A stretch of DNA of 64,000 nt from Flavobacteriales bacterium (GTDB lineage Bacteria > Bacteroidota > Bacteroidia > Flavobacteriales > TMED113): NCBI GenBank assembly GCA_002701365.1, contig NZUK01000015.1, positions 1 through 64,000 on the forward strand, read 5' to 3'. Positions 17,983 through 27,552 of this stretch are shown one piece after another. The translations under genes and the position numbers were made by a program. A model generated the notes under the pieces. The model made no database searches. It was not told the origin of the DNA and saw nothing but the letters and a program-made list of their open reading frames with translations. The first letter of the stretch is position 1. Each line of letters opens with the position of its first letter.

Positions 17983-18057
17983 GGTGGTTATAGCTCAGTT
18001 GGTTAGAGCATCGGTTTGTGGTACCGAGGGTCGTGGGTTCGAGTCCCATTAGCCACC
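17983..18057 (+). tRNA. tRNA-His (anticodon GTG)
   Basis: The cloverleaf has acceptor arms GTGGTTA/TAGCCAC, anticodon loop TTGTGGT with anticodon GTG, and T arm GTGGG-TTCGAGT-CCCAT. The extra 5' G (position -1) is encoded and pairs with discriminator C73, the identity mark of tRNA-His. CCA is not encoded. It lies on the plus strand between minus-strand genes. Confidence 0.97.
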
Positions 18058-18064
18058 CAAATAA

Positions 18065-18595
18065 TTAATTTTCAGCATTAATTATTCCACCAGCTTTTTT
18101 GATAAAACTATTTGGGTCTGGCATGTAACCTAGCCGACCTTGTCCACTCATTACAAGTTGGGTGTTTGGCAATAAAAGAATATTATCACGATCTTTAGTT
18201 CCGTCATCTTTGAAAGTTCTTTCAATCTTAAATATTAGAACAGTAGGATAGCCTCTAACAAATCTCCCAAATGTTTGTTGGAGTTGTCCATTTTGTTTTT
18301 TTAGTTCTTCAGACTGAGGCGTTCTTCTTGGGTAATCTAATTCAAATAGAACTACGTTTTTATTTGCCCAATCTTGAAACACTTTTGTGTCGAATACGGC
18401 TTTTTTTAATTTTTTACACCAACCACACCAATCACTACCAGTAAAATTAGCCATAATAGGTTTATTTTCTTTAACTGATTTGGTATAGACTTCTTCATAA
18501 TCAGTAAGCCACATTGTATTTTCCTGTCCAAACCCTACGGTAAGGAAACAGAAGCCTATAATTAATGATATGTATTTTTTTTTATTGAATTCCAT
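18065..18595 (-). CDS. Exported thioredoxin-fold protein (CGWC)
   Basis: A 176-residue protein with a signal peptide (ISLIIGFCFLTVGFGQ) and a thioredoxin-fold domain carrying the active site GSDWCGWCKKL, as in DUF255/thioredoxin_7-type proteins. It is probably a periplasmic disulfide reductase or isomerase. It overlaps the POT transporter stop by 14 bases and is the last gene of a DPP IV - POT - thioredoxin unit. Its stop lies eight bases from the opposing tRNA-His. Confidence 0.85.
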   Translation of the reverse strand: MEFNKKKYISLIIGFCFLTVGFGQENTMWLTDYEEVYTKSVKENKPIMANFTGSDWCGWCKKLKKAVFDTKVFQDWANKNVVLFELDYPRRTPQSEELKKQNGQLQQTFGRFVRGYPTVLIFKIERTFKDDGTKDRDNILLLPNTQLVMSGQGRLGYMPDPNSFIKKAGGIINAEN

Positions 18596-20234
18596 GCATC
18601 CATTTTTTTATTCTAGGTGAAATAATTGTTAACGCAATTCCTGCTACTATTGCAAGTATTCCAACTTTGGTAAATACACCATTAAAAGTAGCCAGTGCTT
18701 CAATTGGTGATAAGTCTCCCGCATCTGTTTCCTGAGCAATAAATTTCCCCAGTAAATGTGCTAGTGATGATGATAAAAACCAGAAACCCATTACAAAACC
18801 AACAATTTGCTTTGGTGCGAGTTTTGTTACTAGTGATAGTCCAACAGGAGATAGACATAGCTCTCCTAAAGTATGTAGCAAGTATGCTAATAATAAAAAT
18901 GCCATTGGAACCATCCCTGCTTTAGCAAATGCTCCTCCTAATGGAAATGCTAGAAAACCTAGTCCTAGCAGTATTGTTCCTATTGCAAATTTCATAGGAG
19001 CACTGGGTTCAAGGTTGTTGTTTTTTAGACTTTTCCACATTAGGTTAAAAACGGGTACTAGTAATAATATATATAATGGATTTACTCCCATGAATTGAGA
19101 TGCCGATAGTTCCCCTAGACCTGGTATAGTCTTAGTGACATTTGTTTCTGTATAAACTGTGATTGCACTACCTGCTAACTCAAAAAATGCCCAAAATAAC
19201 GTGGAGTAAAAAAACAGAAACATAATGACTTTTAATTTGTCATAAGCTTCTTGAGTGATGCTTTTACCGTGTTGAGTTAAATAATATATCATATATATTA
19301 CCATACTAAATAGAGTTATGTCTAAAAAACTCAATTCTTTCCCGAATGGATGTAGTAATGGTTTTGCGCCCCAATTTAATAAAATGAAAATAATAGGAAT
19401 ACATAATGCTGTGCCAATGTATGTTGCTGTCTTAACAGAGAAAAGTCCATAAAGTTTTGACTCTAATAATTTTTTATTATTTGAATGGCCTTTGTCTTCA
19501 AAAACCCCACTTCTTAATCCATAGAGAAATACTAGTAGTCCTAGAACCATACCGATTCCTGCTATTCCAAAACCATAGTGCCAAGAATTAATTCCAAAAT
19601 TTACAGAATCTTGTCCAATTGCACCACATGTAATAGGTGCAAGAAATGCTCCTACATTGATACCCATATAAAATAAATTAAAACCACGATCTCTTAATGC
19701 ATTGTCAGTGTAGAAGGTAGATACAAAACTTGAAATATTTGGCTTAAAAAAACCATTACCAAGGATCAGTAATCCGAGAGCAATAAAAAACATTGGTTCA
19801 GTTAAGGCGTGTATTGTTTCTTTGTTACCGATTCCTAGCTCAGAAATTAATGGAAAAGCCATAGTGAAGTGTCCAAGAGCCATCAAGATACCACCCCATA
19901 ATATTGAGTTCCGGTAACCGAAATATTTTTCAGCAATTAATCCACCTAGCAAAGGAGTAGCGTAGACCATGGCTCCGTAAGCTCCATATATGGCGTAGGC
20001 TACACTTTTTTCATATACTAGCTCAGCCCCTTGATCAATCATATATAAAACAAGAAGTGCTCTCATGCCATAGTATGAGAATCGTTCCCATAATTCGGCA
20101 AAAAATAAAACAAATAAGGCTGTTGGATGAATTTTCTTATTCATCGAAATAACAATAGGTACCCATATTAACACAATTGCCCAACCTAGAATAAGCAATT
20201 TATATGAGAGAGATAATGCGCTAAACCATTCCAT
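18582..20234 (-). CDS. Proton-coupled oligopeptide transporter (POT/PTR2 family)
   Basis: A 550-residue inner-membrane MFS-type transporter importing di- and tripeptides with protons. The POT signature ELWERFSYYGMRALLVLYM lies near the N terminus, and LFYMGINVGAFLAPITCG matches the second PTR2 motif. About 14 hydrophobic segments are seen. It lies between a DPP IV gene and a thioredoxin-like gene; dipeptides released by DPP IV are natural substrates. Confidence 0.93.
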   Translation of the reverse strand: MEWFSALSLSYKLLILGWAIVLIWVPIVISMNKKIHPTALFVLFFAELWERFSYYGMRALLVLYMIDQGAELVYEKSVAYAIYGAYGAMVYATPLLGGLIAEKYFGYRNSILWGGILMALGHFTMAFPLISELGIGNKETIHALTEPMFFIALGLLILGNGFFKPNISSFVSTFYTDNALRDRGFNLFYMGINVGAFLAPITCGAIGQDSVNFGINSWHYGFGIAGIGMVLGLLVFLYGLRSGVFEDKGHSNNKKLLESKLYGLFSVKTATYIGTALCIPIIFILLNWGAKPLLHPFGKELSFLDITLFSMVIYMIYYLTQHGKSITQEAYDKLKVIMFLFFYSTLFWAFFELAGSAITVYTETNVTKTIPGLGELSASQFMGVNPLYILLLVPVFNLMWKSLKNNNLEPSAPMKFAIGTILLGLGFLAFPLGGAFAKAGMVPMAFLLLAYLLHTLGELCLSPVGLSLVTKLAPKQIVGFVMGFWFLSSSLAHLLGKFIAQETDAGDLSPIEALATFNGVFTKVGILAIVAGIALTIISPRIKKWMHGIQ

Positions 20235-20284
20235 AAGTATATATTTTTTTTAAATCTACTCGAAGATAATATTATTTTGTCAAT

Positions 20285-22438
20285 TTATAGATTATTAATT
20301 ATATAATCAGTGATTTGAGTGAATAAATGTAATCTGGTATTTTCGCCATAGATACTGTGATTTTTGTCAGGATAAATAAATAAATCAAATTGTTTATTAG
20401 CCTTCACCAATGCATTTACCATTTCATATGAATTTTGAACATGCACATTATCATCAGCGGAACCATGAATCAAAAAATAGTTTCCTTTTAATGAATCTAC
20501 GTGATGGATAGGGGAGTTTAAATCGTATCCATTTGGATTTTCTTGAGGAGTTTGCATATATCTTTCTGTATATATTGTGTCGTAGAATCTCCAGTTAGTG
20601 ACTGGAGCTACAGCAACAGCTGTGCTAAAGTATTTAGACCCTTTTAATAGACAAAGAGAAGACATATATCCACCGTAACTCCATCCCCAGATGCCAATTC
20701 GATTATTGTCGACAAATGGCAAGTTTGCTAGGTATTTAGCGCCTTCGGTTTGATCTATGGTCTCAAGCTTGCCTAATTCTTTATAGGTGCATTTTTTGAA
20801 TTCAGAGCCTCGTCCGCCCGTTCCTCGATTATCAATTGAAACAATAATATATTCTTGTTGGCATAACATCTGATACCACATGTAATGCCCACCCCATGAA
20901 TCAGTTACAGTTTGCGAACCTGGACCACCGTAAACATAAATTAAGACAGGATATTTTTTATTCTCATCAAAATTTAAAGGTTTCATCATCCAGCCATTCA
21001 AGTTATTCCCTTGATCAGTTGTAAATTCAAAAAACTCTTTAGTAGTTAAGTTATAATCTGTTAGAATTGAATTTAATTTCTTTGAGTCTTTAATAGTTCT
21101 TTGTTTTTTTCCTTTAGAATTGTATAAATTGATAATGTTTGGCGTATTTGCAGTGGAATATGTATTAATAAAGTATTTATAGTTTTTACTGAATTGTGCA
21201 TTGTTTGTTCCACGACTTTCAGATAACAATTTCTTTTTTTTACCAAAAGTATTTATTGAATAAATATCTCTTTGTAGTGGCGATTTTTCAGTAGATTGGT
21301 AGTATAATGTTTTTGTTTTTTCATCAAATCCATAAAGATTAGTCACTTCCCAATCACCTTTGGTAATTTGTCGTATTTCTTTTCCATTAATACTATAGAC
21401 ATATATATGATTAAAACCACTTTTTTCACTAGTCCATAAAAAATAAGAATCATCAGAGTAAAAAGTTAGATTGTCATGTATGTCAATATATGTTTCAGAT
21501 TTTTCTTCAATAATGAGATCTGCATCTCCAGTTAAAATATTGACTGCTAATAATTCTAAGTGATTTTGATGTCTATTTAACCTTTGTATAAATAATTTAT
21601 TTGTTTTATTAGTCCATTTGATACGTGGAAAATAAAACTCTTGCTTTTTATTAATTTTTGCTGTAGTATTTTCACCAGTTTGTAGGTTAATTATGTTAAT
21701 ATTGACGTTTGCATTTCTTTCTCCTGCTTTTGGGTATTTAAATTTCTCTTGTCTTGGATATAGTCCATCTTCAAACATATCCATAGAAAACTCAGGAACT
21801 TTAGATTCATTAAATGTGTAATATGCAATAAAATCGTTATTCGGTGACCATTGATAAGCCTGAGTAAAACCAAATTCTTCTTCATGAACCCAGTCTGTTG
21901 CTCCACAAATTATTTTATTTGGTAGACCTTTATGAGTAATTTTTTTAGTCTCCTTATTTTCAATATTATAGGTATAAATATTGTTTCTATAAACATATGA
22001 AATATATTTAGAGTTTGGGGAAAATTCAGGAAGTCTAATTTTTTTATCAGATATTTTTTGAACTTCCTTGGTGAACGTATTATATACATAATAAACACCC
22101 TTTTTCGAGTATCTGTAAATCTTTTCAGAATCTGTTTCTAGAAGTATTAAAGTTTCATCAGTGTTAAATTTATAGCTTCTAAATTTTATACCTAAATCAG
22201 AAGATTTTAGTAAAACATCTATTTTTTTTCCAGACTGATAGCTATGTTTTTCTATTGATATTGTATCACCACGTTCAAGTGTCGTGTAATGAATCCCGTC
22301 ATTCATTGAGTTTAGTCCATAAACTTGATCTTGACTAAATGTCCAGTTTAGAAAAATATCTTCTTTTAGTATTTCCTTTTGAGAGAATAATACCAGGATT
22401 GGCAATATAAATAAAAGTATAAATGTGTTTTGTTTCAT
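20285..22438 (-). CDS. Dipeptidyl-peptidase IV (S9 family)
   Basis: Periplasmic serine exopeptidase of 717 residues releasing N-terminal dipeptides, typically with Pro or Ala in second place. It has a signal peptide, a beta-propeller carrying the substrate-binding Glu pair in DWVHEEEFGF, and the hydrolase domain with Ser587 (GWSYGGY), Asp in HGSADDNVH and His in DKNHSIYGE. All hallmark residues of classic DPP IV are kept, unlike the paralogue at 399-2522. It stands first in a likely operon with the POT transporter, linking cleavage to uptake. Confidence 0.94.
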   Translation of the reverse strand: MKQNTFILLFILPILVLFSQKEILKEDIFLNWTFSQDQVYGLNSMNDGIHYTTLERGDTISIEKHSYQSGKKIDVLLKSSDLGIKFRSYKFNTDETLILLETDSEKIYRYSKKGVYYVYNTFTKEVQKISDKKIRLPEFSPNSKYISYVYRNNIYTYNIENKETKKITHKGLPNKIICGATDWVHEEEFGFTQAYQWSPNNDFIAYYTFNESKVPEFSMDMFEDGLYPRQEKFKYPKAGERNANVNINIINLQTGENTTAKINKKQEFYFPRIKWTNKTNKLFIQRLNRHQNHLELLAVNILTGDADLIIEEKSETYIDIHDNLTFYSDDSYFLWTSEKSGFNHIYVYSINGKEIRQITKGDWEVTNLYGFDEKTKTLYYQSTEKSPLQRDIYSINTFGKKKKLLSESRGTNNAQFSKNYKYFINTYSTANTPNIINLYNSKGKKQRTIKDSKKLNSILTDYNLTTKEFFEFTTDQGNNLNGWMMKPLNFDENKKYPVLIYVYGGPGSQTVTDSWGGHYMWYQMLCQQEYIIVSIDNRGTGGRGSEFKKCTYKELGKLETIDQTEGAKYLANLPFVDNNRIGIWGWSYGGYMSSLCLLKGSKYFSTAVAVAPVTNWRFYDTIYTERYMQTPQENPNGYDLNSPIHHVDSLKGNYFLIHGSADDNVHVQNSYEMVNALVKANKQFDLFIYPDKNHSIYGENTRLHLFTQITDYIINNL

Positions 22439-22470
22439 ATTAATTAAAAATTTTAATTGGCTAATTTAAT

Positions 22471-22478
22471 TAAATTTG
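22471..22478 (+). promoter_or_regulatory. Promoter -7 element for the FAD-linked oxidase
   Basis: TAAATTTG matches TAnnTTTG and lies 15 bases before ATG 22494. It overlaps the upstream TTG start of the ORF track, which argues for the later ATG. No clear TTTG -33 box is seen at the right distance. Confidence 0.5.
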
Positions 22479-22493
22479 ATTAAATCATTTTCA

Positions 22494-23897
22494 ATGAATT
22501 ATACTCAAATAGATAAAACGCACATTGATTTTTTTATTGCTCATTTAGGTGAAGAAAATGTCCTGCTGGGTGAAAATTGTAATTTATATGGAAGCGATCA
22601 TACAGAAAATTTAAGCTATCCTCCAGATACAGTTCTTTTTCCTATAAACACAGATGAAGTTGTTCTTATTATGAAATATTGTAATGTAAATAATATTTCT
22701 GTAACTCCTTCTGCTGCATTAACAGGACTAAGTGGTGGTGCAATTCCTGTATTTGGTGGGGTCAGTCTATCACTGACAAAAATGAATAAAATTATTTCAA
22801 TTAATAAAAAAAATTTTCAAGCAACAGTAGAGCCAGGTGTTATAAATGAAGAATTTCAGAATATATTAAAAGAATATAAATTATTTTACCCCCCAGATCC
22901 TGCGAGTAAAGGCTCATGTACTTTGGGTGGAAATTTTGCTCTCAATGCTGGTGGACCAAAAGCTGTTAAGTACGGTGTTACATCTCATTATGTTTTAAAT
23001 CTTGAAATTGTTTTACCTAATGGTGATGTGTTTTGGACCGGGGCAAACACTTTAAAAAATTCTACAGGATATAATTTAACTCAATTAATAGTTGGTAGTG
23101 AAGGCACGCTAGCTATAATTACTAAAGCTGTTCTTAAGTTATTGCCTTTGCCTACTGAAACAATTCTTATGTTGGTTCCATTTAGAAATGATTTTCATGC
23201 ATGTGATGCTGTAGCTGACATTATGAATCATCAAATTATTCCATCAGGATTAGAATTTATGGAAGCTCAAGCTGTTAACGTTGTAAGGGATCAAAACTAT
23301 CACAATATCCCTTTTGCAATTAATAATAAAACTAGTTCTTATTTATTAATTGAACTTGATGGTGAAAGGAAAGAAAAGTTATTGGTTGATGCTGAAAAAA
23401 TTTATTCTTTACTAAGCCAATATAATTGTGGGGATATACTTCTTGCTGAAACTAAAGAAGAGCAAGAAAGAATTTGGAAAGTAAGGCGTTCAATAGGTCT
23501 AGCAGTCAAATCATATTCTATATATAAAGAAGAAGATACTGTTGTTCCAAGAGCTAACTTAACTAAATTATTGAAGGGAGTTAAAGCAATTGGTGTTCAA
23601 TATAATTTTAAATCTATTTGTTACGGTCATGCGGGTGATGGAAACTTACATGTAAATATTTTAAAAACAGGTTTAAGTGATCATGAATGGGATATTGTTC
23701 TTAAGGAAGCAATTAGAAAAATATTTGAGTTATGTATTTCTTTAAACGGCACCATTTCAGGTGAACATGGAATTGGTTTGGTGCAAAAAGAATACATGGA
23801 TATTCCTTTTAGTTCTCAAAACTTAAATCTTCAAAAAAATATAAAATTATTATTTGATCCAAAAAATATTTTAAATCCAGGTAAAATATTTAAGTAA
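22494..23897 (+). CDS. FAD-linked 2-hydroxyacid dehydrogenase, GlcD-like
   Basis: A 467-residue flavoprotein of the D-lactate/glycolate dehydrogenase group (FAD-binding PCMH plus FAD-oxidase C-terminal domain). The PCMH part shows PSAALTGLSGGAIPVFGGVSLS and PPDPASKGSCTLGGNFALNAGG; the C-terminal part shows CYGHAGDGNLHVNIL and SGEHGIGLVQKEY. It probably oxidises D-lactate, glycolate or D-2-hydroxyglutarate and passes electrons to the respiratory chain. ATG 22494 is chosen over TTG 22476 because a promoter -7 element covers the latter. It ends eight bases from the convergent FkbM gene. Confidence 0.88.
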   Translation: MNYTQIDKTHIDFFIAHLGEENVLLGENCNLYGSDHTENLSYPPDTVLFPINTDEVVLIMKYCNVNNISVTPSAALTGLSGGAIPVFGGVSLSLTKMNKIISINKKNFQATVEPGVINEEFQNILKEYKLFYPPDPASKGSCTLGGNFALNAGGPKAVKYGVTSHYVLNLEIVLPNGDVFWTGANTLKNSTGYNLTQLIVGSEGTLAIITKAVLKLLPLPTETILMLVPFRNDFHACDAVADIMNHQIIPSGLEFMEAQAVNVVRDQNYHNIPFAINNKTSSYLLIELDGERKEKLLVDAEKIYSLLSQYNCGDILLAETKEEQERIWKVRRSIGLAVKSYSIYKEEDTVVPRANLTKLLKGVKAIGVQYNFKSICYGHAGDGNLHVNILKTGLSDHEWDIVLKEAIRKIFELCISLNGTISGEHGIGLVQKEYMDIPFSSQNLNLQKNIKLLFDPKNILNPGKIFK

Positions 23898-23905
23898 TTA
23901 ACATC

Positions 23906-24703
23906 CTATTTCGTGGCATATAAATTGATAAGTTTGGTTTTTTCAAAACCTTTTTCTTTGACTAATTTAATTTTTTGAAACCCATTTTTTGATAAAATAC
24001 TTTTTGCCATTTTTAAATTATGATTTATGTCATTTATCTCCATCACTATGGATTCAATTTTTTCCCAATGGTTTTTTTGTATCCCATATAAAACATTAAT
24101 TTCTTCACCTTCGCAATCAATTTTTAAAAGTTTAATTTTTTGAATTTTTTCTTTTTCAACAAAATCACTTAATGTAATGACTTGGCTTGATATTTTTTGT
24201 TGATTTGCTTGTAAGTATTTTGCAATGAATGGTATAAAAACTTTAGGTATTAATTTAGACCACCAAAACTGAGACCCCATAGTTAAAATACTTCCTTCAA
24301 CTGCAGAGTTGAAATGATTTTTGTCATTTTGCCACACTTCAGGGTGAGACGTTGATAATGCTGGACTATTTGGATAGTATGTAAAATCTAGTATTTGTTT
24401 TTTATTGGACAGTCCCATCATATATGTTTTGAAATTTGGATTTAGGCTTAATTCTGAATTTTTTTTTAGTGATTTATATATTTCTGGAATGGGCTCAAAA
24501 CTATATATGCTTATGTTTTGAAATTTTTGTGATAGCCGGACTCCAAATACTCCGATATTTGCTCCTACATCAATAATTGTATCTTTCTCTGAAATGTCAA
24601 GCCCTATTTCTAGATACCCACTTATATGCTCGTCAAGCACAAGTGCTTCAGTTTCTTTTAAGCAGTGTATTTTAGTTCCGTCAGTTAAATTAATTTTTTT
24701 CAT
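23906..24703 (-). CDS. FkbM family methyltransferase
   Basis: A 265-residue SAM-dependent methyltransferase. The SAM site reads TIIDVGANIGVFGVRLS, followed by the acidic IYSFEPIPEIYKSL, and the family's second motif IKLLKIDCEGEEINVLYG is clear. FkbM proteins commonly methylate sugars of glycans or natural products, but the substrate is not evident here. Its start codon lies 15 bases from the divergent desaturase-like gene, so promoters must reach into coding sequence. Confidence 0.85.
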   Translation of the reverse strand: MKKINLTDGTKIHCLKETEALVLDEHISGYLEIGLDISEKDTIIDVGANIGVFGVRLSQKFQNISIYSFEPIPEIYKSLKKNSELSLNPNFKTYMMGLSNKKQILDFTYYPNSPALSTSHPEVWQNDKNHFNSAVEGSILTMGSQFWWSKLIPKVFIPFIAKYLQANQQKISSQVITLSDFVEKEKIQKIKLLKIDCEGEEINVLYGIQKNHWEKIESIVMEINDINHNLKMAKSILSKNGFQKIKLVKEKGFEKTKLINLYATK

Positions 24704-24718
24704 ACTTTTAAGTAATAT

Positions 24719-25426
24719 ATGGAAAAATTAACATTTATTCTCTATACTATTTTTATTGTAGTGTGTTGTAATTTATTTGGATTTATATTGTCATTGGCAT
24801 CTATTTATTTGCCGTCTTTATCAAGATACAGAATACAAAAAAGAAAAATAAAAGCTAGTGTATTTTATTCTAGATTGCCATTAATTTTGTTTAATATTTT
24901 TTTATTAATCATTATTTCATCTTCTGGTCTTTATTTTCTTTATGATTTATTTGACCCAATAGTTAGATTAGATATTTTAATTATTTTCTTGCAATTCTTT
25001 TTTATTTTAATTATAGATGACATCTATTTTTATTTTCTTCACTATTGGATGCATAAAAATAAATATATATTAGATAAAATTCATCGTATACATCATCGAG
25101 CAACAACTCCCATTGCGCTTGAGTATATTTATGTGCATCCTTTGGAATGGATTATGGGCTATTTAGGACCTTTCTTAGCAATTTTCATTATAAGCATTGT
25201 TTCTCCAGTAAATATATTGGCATTTTGGTTATATCAATTTATTAGAAATGTCCACGAATTAGATGTTCATTCGGGCTTTAAATCTTATCTTTCTAAATAT
25301 ATCCCATTTTGGGGTGAATCAGAACATCATGATTTACATCACGCCAAATTGAATGGTAATTATGCTACAACATTTAAATTGTGGGATCGTTTATTTAAAA
25401 CAGAGATTAGTAATGAAAAAAGGTAA
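24719..25426 (+). CDS. Fatty acid hydroxylase / sterol desaturase family membrane protein
   Basis: A 235-residue integral-membrane di-iron enzyme. The eight-histidine pattern is present as HYWMH, HRIHH and EHHDLHH, with HPLEW between. Several membrane helices lie in the first 120 residues. Members hydroxylate or desaturate acyl chains or related lipids. It overlaps surE by 14 bases and stands upstream of lpxB, so a role in membrane lipid modification is reasonable. The exact substrate is unknown. Confidence 0.88.
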   Translation: MEKLTFILYTIFIVVCCNLFGFILSLASIYLPSLSRYRIQKRKIKASVFYSRLPLILFNIFLLIIISSSGLYFLYDLFDPIVRLDILIIFLQFFFILIIDDIYFYFLHYWMHKNKYILDKIHRIHHRATTPIALEYIYVHPLEWIMGYLGPFLAIFIISIVSPVNILAFWLYQFIRNVHELDVHSGFKSYLSKYIPFWGESEHHDLHHAKLNGNYATTFKLWDRLFKTEISNEKR

Positions 25427-26180
25427 GCCGCTTATATTAGTTGTTAATGATGACGGAATTGATTCTCAAGGAATAAATTTTTTAAAAAAAATCATGTGCC
25501 AAATAGGTGATGTTTATGTTGTTGCACCTGATACTAACAGATCAGCTTATTCACATTCTATGACTTTAAATAATTCAATTTCAATCAAAAAAATGAACAA
25601 AAACGTAAATGATTTTGCGTGCTCTGGAACTCCTGTGGATTGCGTAAAATTAGCTTTAAACAAGATCTTGCCTCGTACGCCGGACTTGTGTGTTTCAGGT
25701 ATTAATCACGGTTCAAATCAATCGATTAACGGCCTGTACTCTGGCACCCTCCATGCCGCTATGGAAGCTAATATTCAAGGTGTTCCTGCAATATCTTTTT
25801 CTCATTTGAGTTATGAAACTATTATTAACTTTACTCCTTTTTCATCCTTTATATATGATGTATCTAAAAAAGTTTTGGGTGATAGTAATGAGGGAGTGAC
25901 ATTTAATATTAATTTTCCAGATGTTCCGTTTAAAGATATAAAAGGTGTGAAGGTGTGTTTGACTGGTCAAGGTGTTTGGAAAGAAAAATTTGAGTTAGTT
26001 AAAAAAGAAAAATTTGAGAAACATTTTTTGATAGGTGGAGAATTTAAATCAAACAATAATCTGATTAATACAGATAATTGGGCGCTAACTAATAATTTTA
26101 TTTCGATAGTTCCAGTTAATCTATATCCTCATTTAAGTATTAACTTAGATAAGTTAAAGTATTTAGAGAATGTTTTTTAA
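25413..26180 (+). CDS. surE: 5'/3'-nucleotidase SurE
   Basis: A cytoplasmic metal-dependent nucleoside-monophosphate phosphatase of 255 residues. The metal site NDDG lies at residues 12-15 and PDLCVSGINHGSN supplies the conserved Asn. YSGTLHAAMEANIQGVPAISFS is also family-typical. The ORF track begins at 25353 in another reading of the previous gene; ATG 25413 (MKKGKPLILVV) is the natural start and overlaps the desaturase-like gene by 14 bases. It is followed by a small membrane protein and lpxB. Confidence 0.95.
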   Translation: MKKGKPLILVVNDDGIDSQGINFLKKIMCQIGDVYVVAPDTNRSAYSHSMTLNNSISIKKMNKNVNDFACSGTPVDCVKLALNKILPRTPDLCVSGINHGSNQSINGLYSGTLHAAMEANIQGVPAISFSHLSYETIINFTPFSSFIYDVSKKVLGDSNEGVTFNINFPDVPFKDIKGVKVCLTGQGVWKEKFELVKKEKFEKHFLIGGEFKSNNNLINTDNWALTNNFISIVPVNLYPHLSINLDKLKYLENVF

Positions 26181-26442
26181 GAGAGATTCAGCATTATTAG
26201 GTTTATTCATTGGTCTTGTTAATCCAGTAGTATTTTACTTTTTACAAGATCTAATAGTTCCAGTAATTCTAGGTAGTAAATTTGATATTCAAAGTATGCA
26301 ATTATTTGCGGTTGTTGCTAATCTTATTTTTTTTAGATATTATATTATGAATCTTAAATTTGAAAAAACTGCTAAAGGTATTTTTTTTGCCACATTTATC
26401 TATGCGGTTATTTGGATCTATTTAAATAAAGGCAATATATAA
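26170..26442 (+). CDS. Small membrane protein between surE and lpxB
   Basis: A 90-residue protein with three hydrophobic segments (LLGLFIGLVNPVVFYFL, LFAVVANLIFFRYYIM, GIFFATFIYAVIWIYL). Function unknown. It overlaps surE by 11 bases and its stop directly abuts the lpxB ATG. From memory a similar small protein holds this position in other Flavobacteriia, pointing to a conserved surE - membrane protein - lpxB group. Confidence 0.72.
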   Translation: MFFKRDSALLGLFIGLVNPVVFYFLQDLIVPVILGSKFDIQSMQLFAVVANLIFFRYYIMNLKFEKTAKGIFFATFIYAVIWIYLNKGNI

Positions 26443-27552
26443 ATGCATTATTATATTATTTCAGGAGAGTTATCAGGTGATTTATATGGTTCTAAATTAA
26501 TACATTCCTTGAGAAAATTAGATTCAAATTCTAAATTCTCATGTTGGGGTGGTTCAAATATGCATAATGCTGGAGGAGATGTTGTAGTTAATTTAGACTC
26601 TCTTTCTTACATGGGTTTTTGGGAAGTTTTGAAAAATAGTAATACAATTTTAAAAAATCTATTTTTTGCCAAAAAACATATTAGTAAAATTAAACCAGAT
26701 GCACTTATTTTAATTGATTATCCAGGCTTTAATTTACAGATTGCTAAATATGCTAAAAAAAAAGGAATACCGGTTTTTTGGTTTATTGCCCCTCAAGTTT
26801 GGGCATGGAACGGGAGACGTGTTATAAAAATGAAAAAATATATAGATAAATTATTTGTTGCTTTGCCTTTTGAGTTAGATTATTTTCAGAGAAAAGGTAT
26901 TAAAACATATTATTTTGGTCATCCTTTAACAGACATATTAGGTAATCAACGTCATAATACATTGCACCCTAATTTAGGTAAGCCAATAATAGCTCTTTTT
27001 CCTGGAAGTCGTGTTCAAGAAATTAAGAAGATGTTGCCCGCAATGCTTAAAGTGACATCTTTTTTTCAAGATTATAGATTTGTTATCATATGTGCAGAGA
27101 GTATTAATAGGTCTATCTATGAGGATTTAGTTATTGATTGTAATATAGAGTTAAAATTCAATAAAGATATTTTGCCAAGTGTTAACGCTGCTTTAGTTAC
27201 TTCTGGAACAGCTTCTTTAGAGTTAGCTTTGTGTAGGATCCCTCAAGTTGTATGTTATAAATTACATTATTTATCATTTTTAATCGCCAAAATTTTTATA
27301 AAGTTAAAATTCATTTCTTTGGTTAATATTTTAGCAAAAAAAATGGTTGTTGATGAATTGATTCAACACGATTTTAATATTAAAAATATCATTCATTCTT
27401 TGCAAAATGTGCTAGATGAAAAAAAACAAAAAATAATACTCAAAGAATATGATAAAATAATAAATCAATTAAGTGGGACAGGTTGTTTTAATAAAATTGC
27501 AGAAAATATTTATTTAGATTTACGCGGAATTAATAAGCAGCAAAACAAATAA
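26443..27552 (+). CDS. lpxB: Lipid-A-disaccharide synthase
   Basis: A peripheral inner-membrane glycosyltransferase of 369 residues joining UDP-2,3-diacylglucosamine and lipid X to form the lipid A disaccharide. The N-terminal SGELSGDLYGSKLI, LILIDYPGFNLQIAKYAKK, APQVWAWNGRRVIKMKKYID and ALFPGSRVQEI are diagnostic. It follows the small membrane protein with zero spacing. Its last 43 bases overlap the convergent PspC gene. Confidence 0.96.
   Translation: MHYYIISGELSGDLYGSKLIHSLRKLDSNSKFSCWGGSNMHNAGGDVVVNLDSLSYMGFWEVLKNSNTILKNLFFAKKHISKIKPDALILIDYPGFNLQIAKYAKKKGIPVFWFIAPQVWAWNGRRVIKMKKYIDKLFVALPFELDYFQRKGIKTYYFGHPLTDILGNQRHNTLHPNLGKPIIALFPGSRVQEIKKMLPAMLKVTSFFQDYRFVIICAESINRSIYEDLVIDCNIELKFNKDILPSVNAALVTSGTASLELALCRIPQVVCYKLHYLSFLIAKIFIKLKFISLVNILAKKMVVDELIQHDFNIKNIIHSLQNVLDEKKQKIILKEYDKIINQLSGTGCFNKIAENIYLDLRGINKQQNK

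Noticed and set aside
15825-18057. A genomic island inserted at tRNA-His
   Set aside because: No integrase, direct repeat of the tRNA 3' end or change in base composition was seen.
18058-18064. A terminator between tRNA-His and the thioredoxin-like gene
   Set aside because: The seven-base gap holds no hairpin; the tRNA transcript probably ends within the opposing gene.
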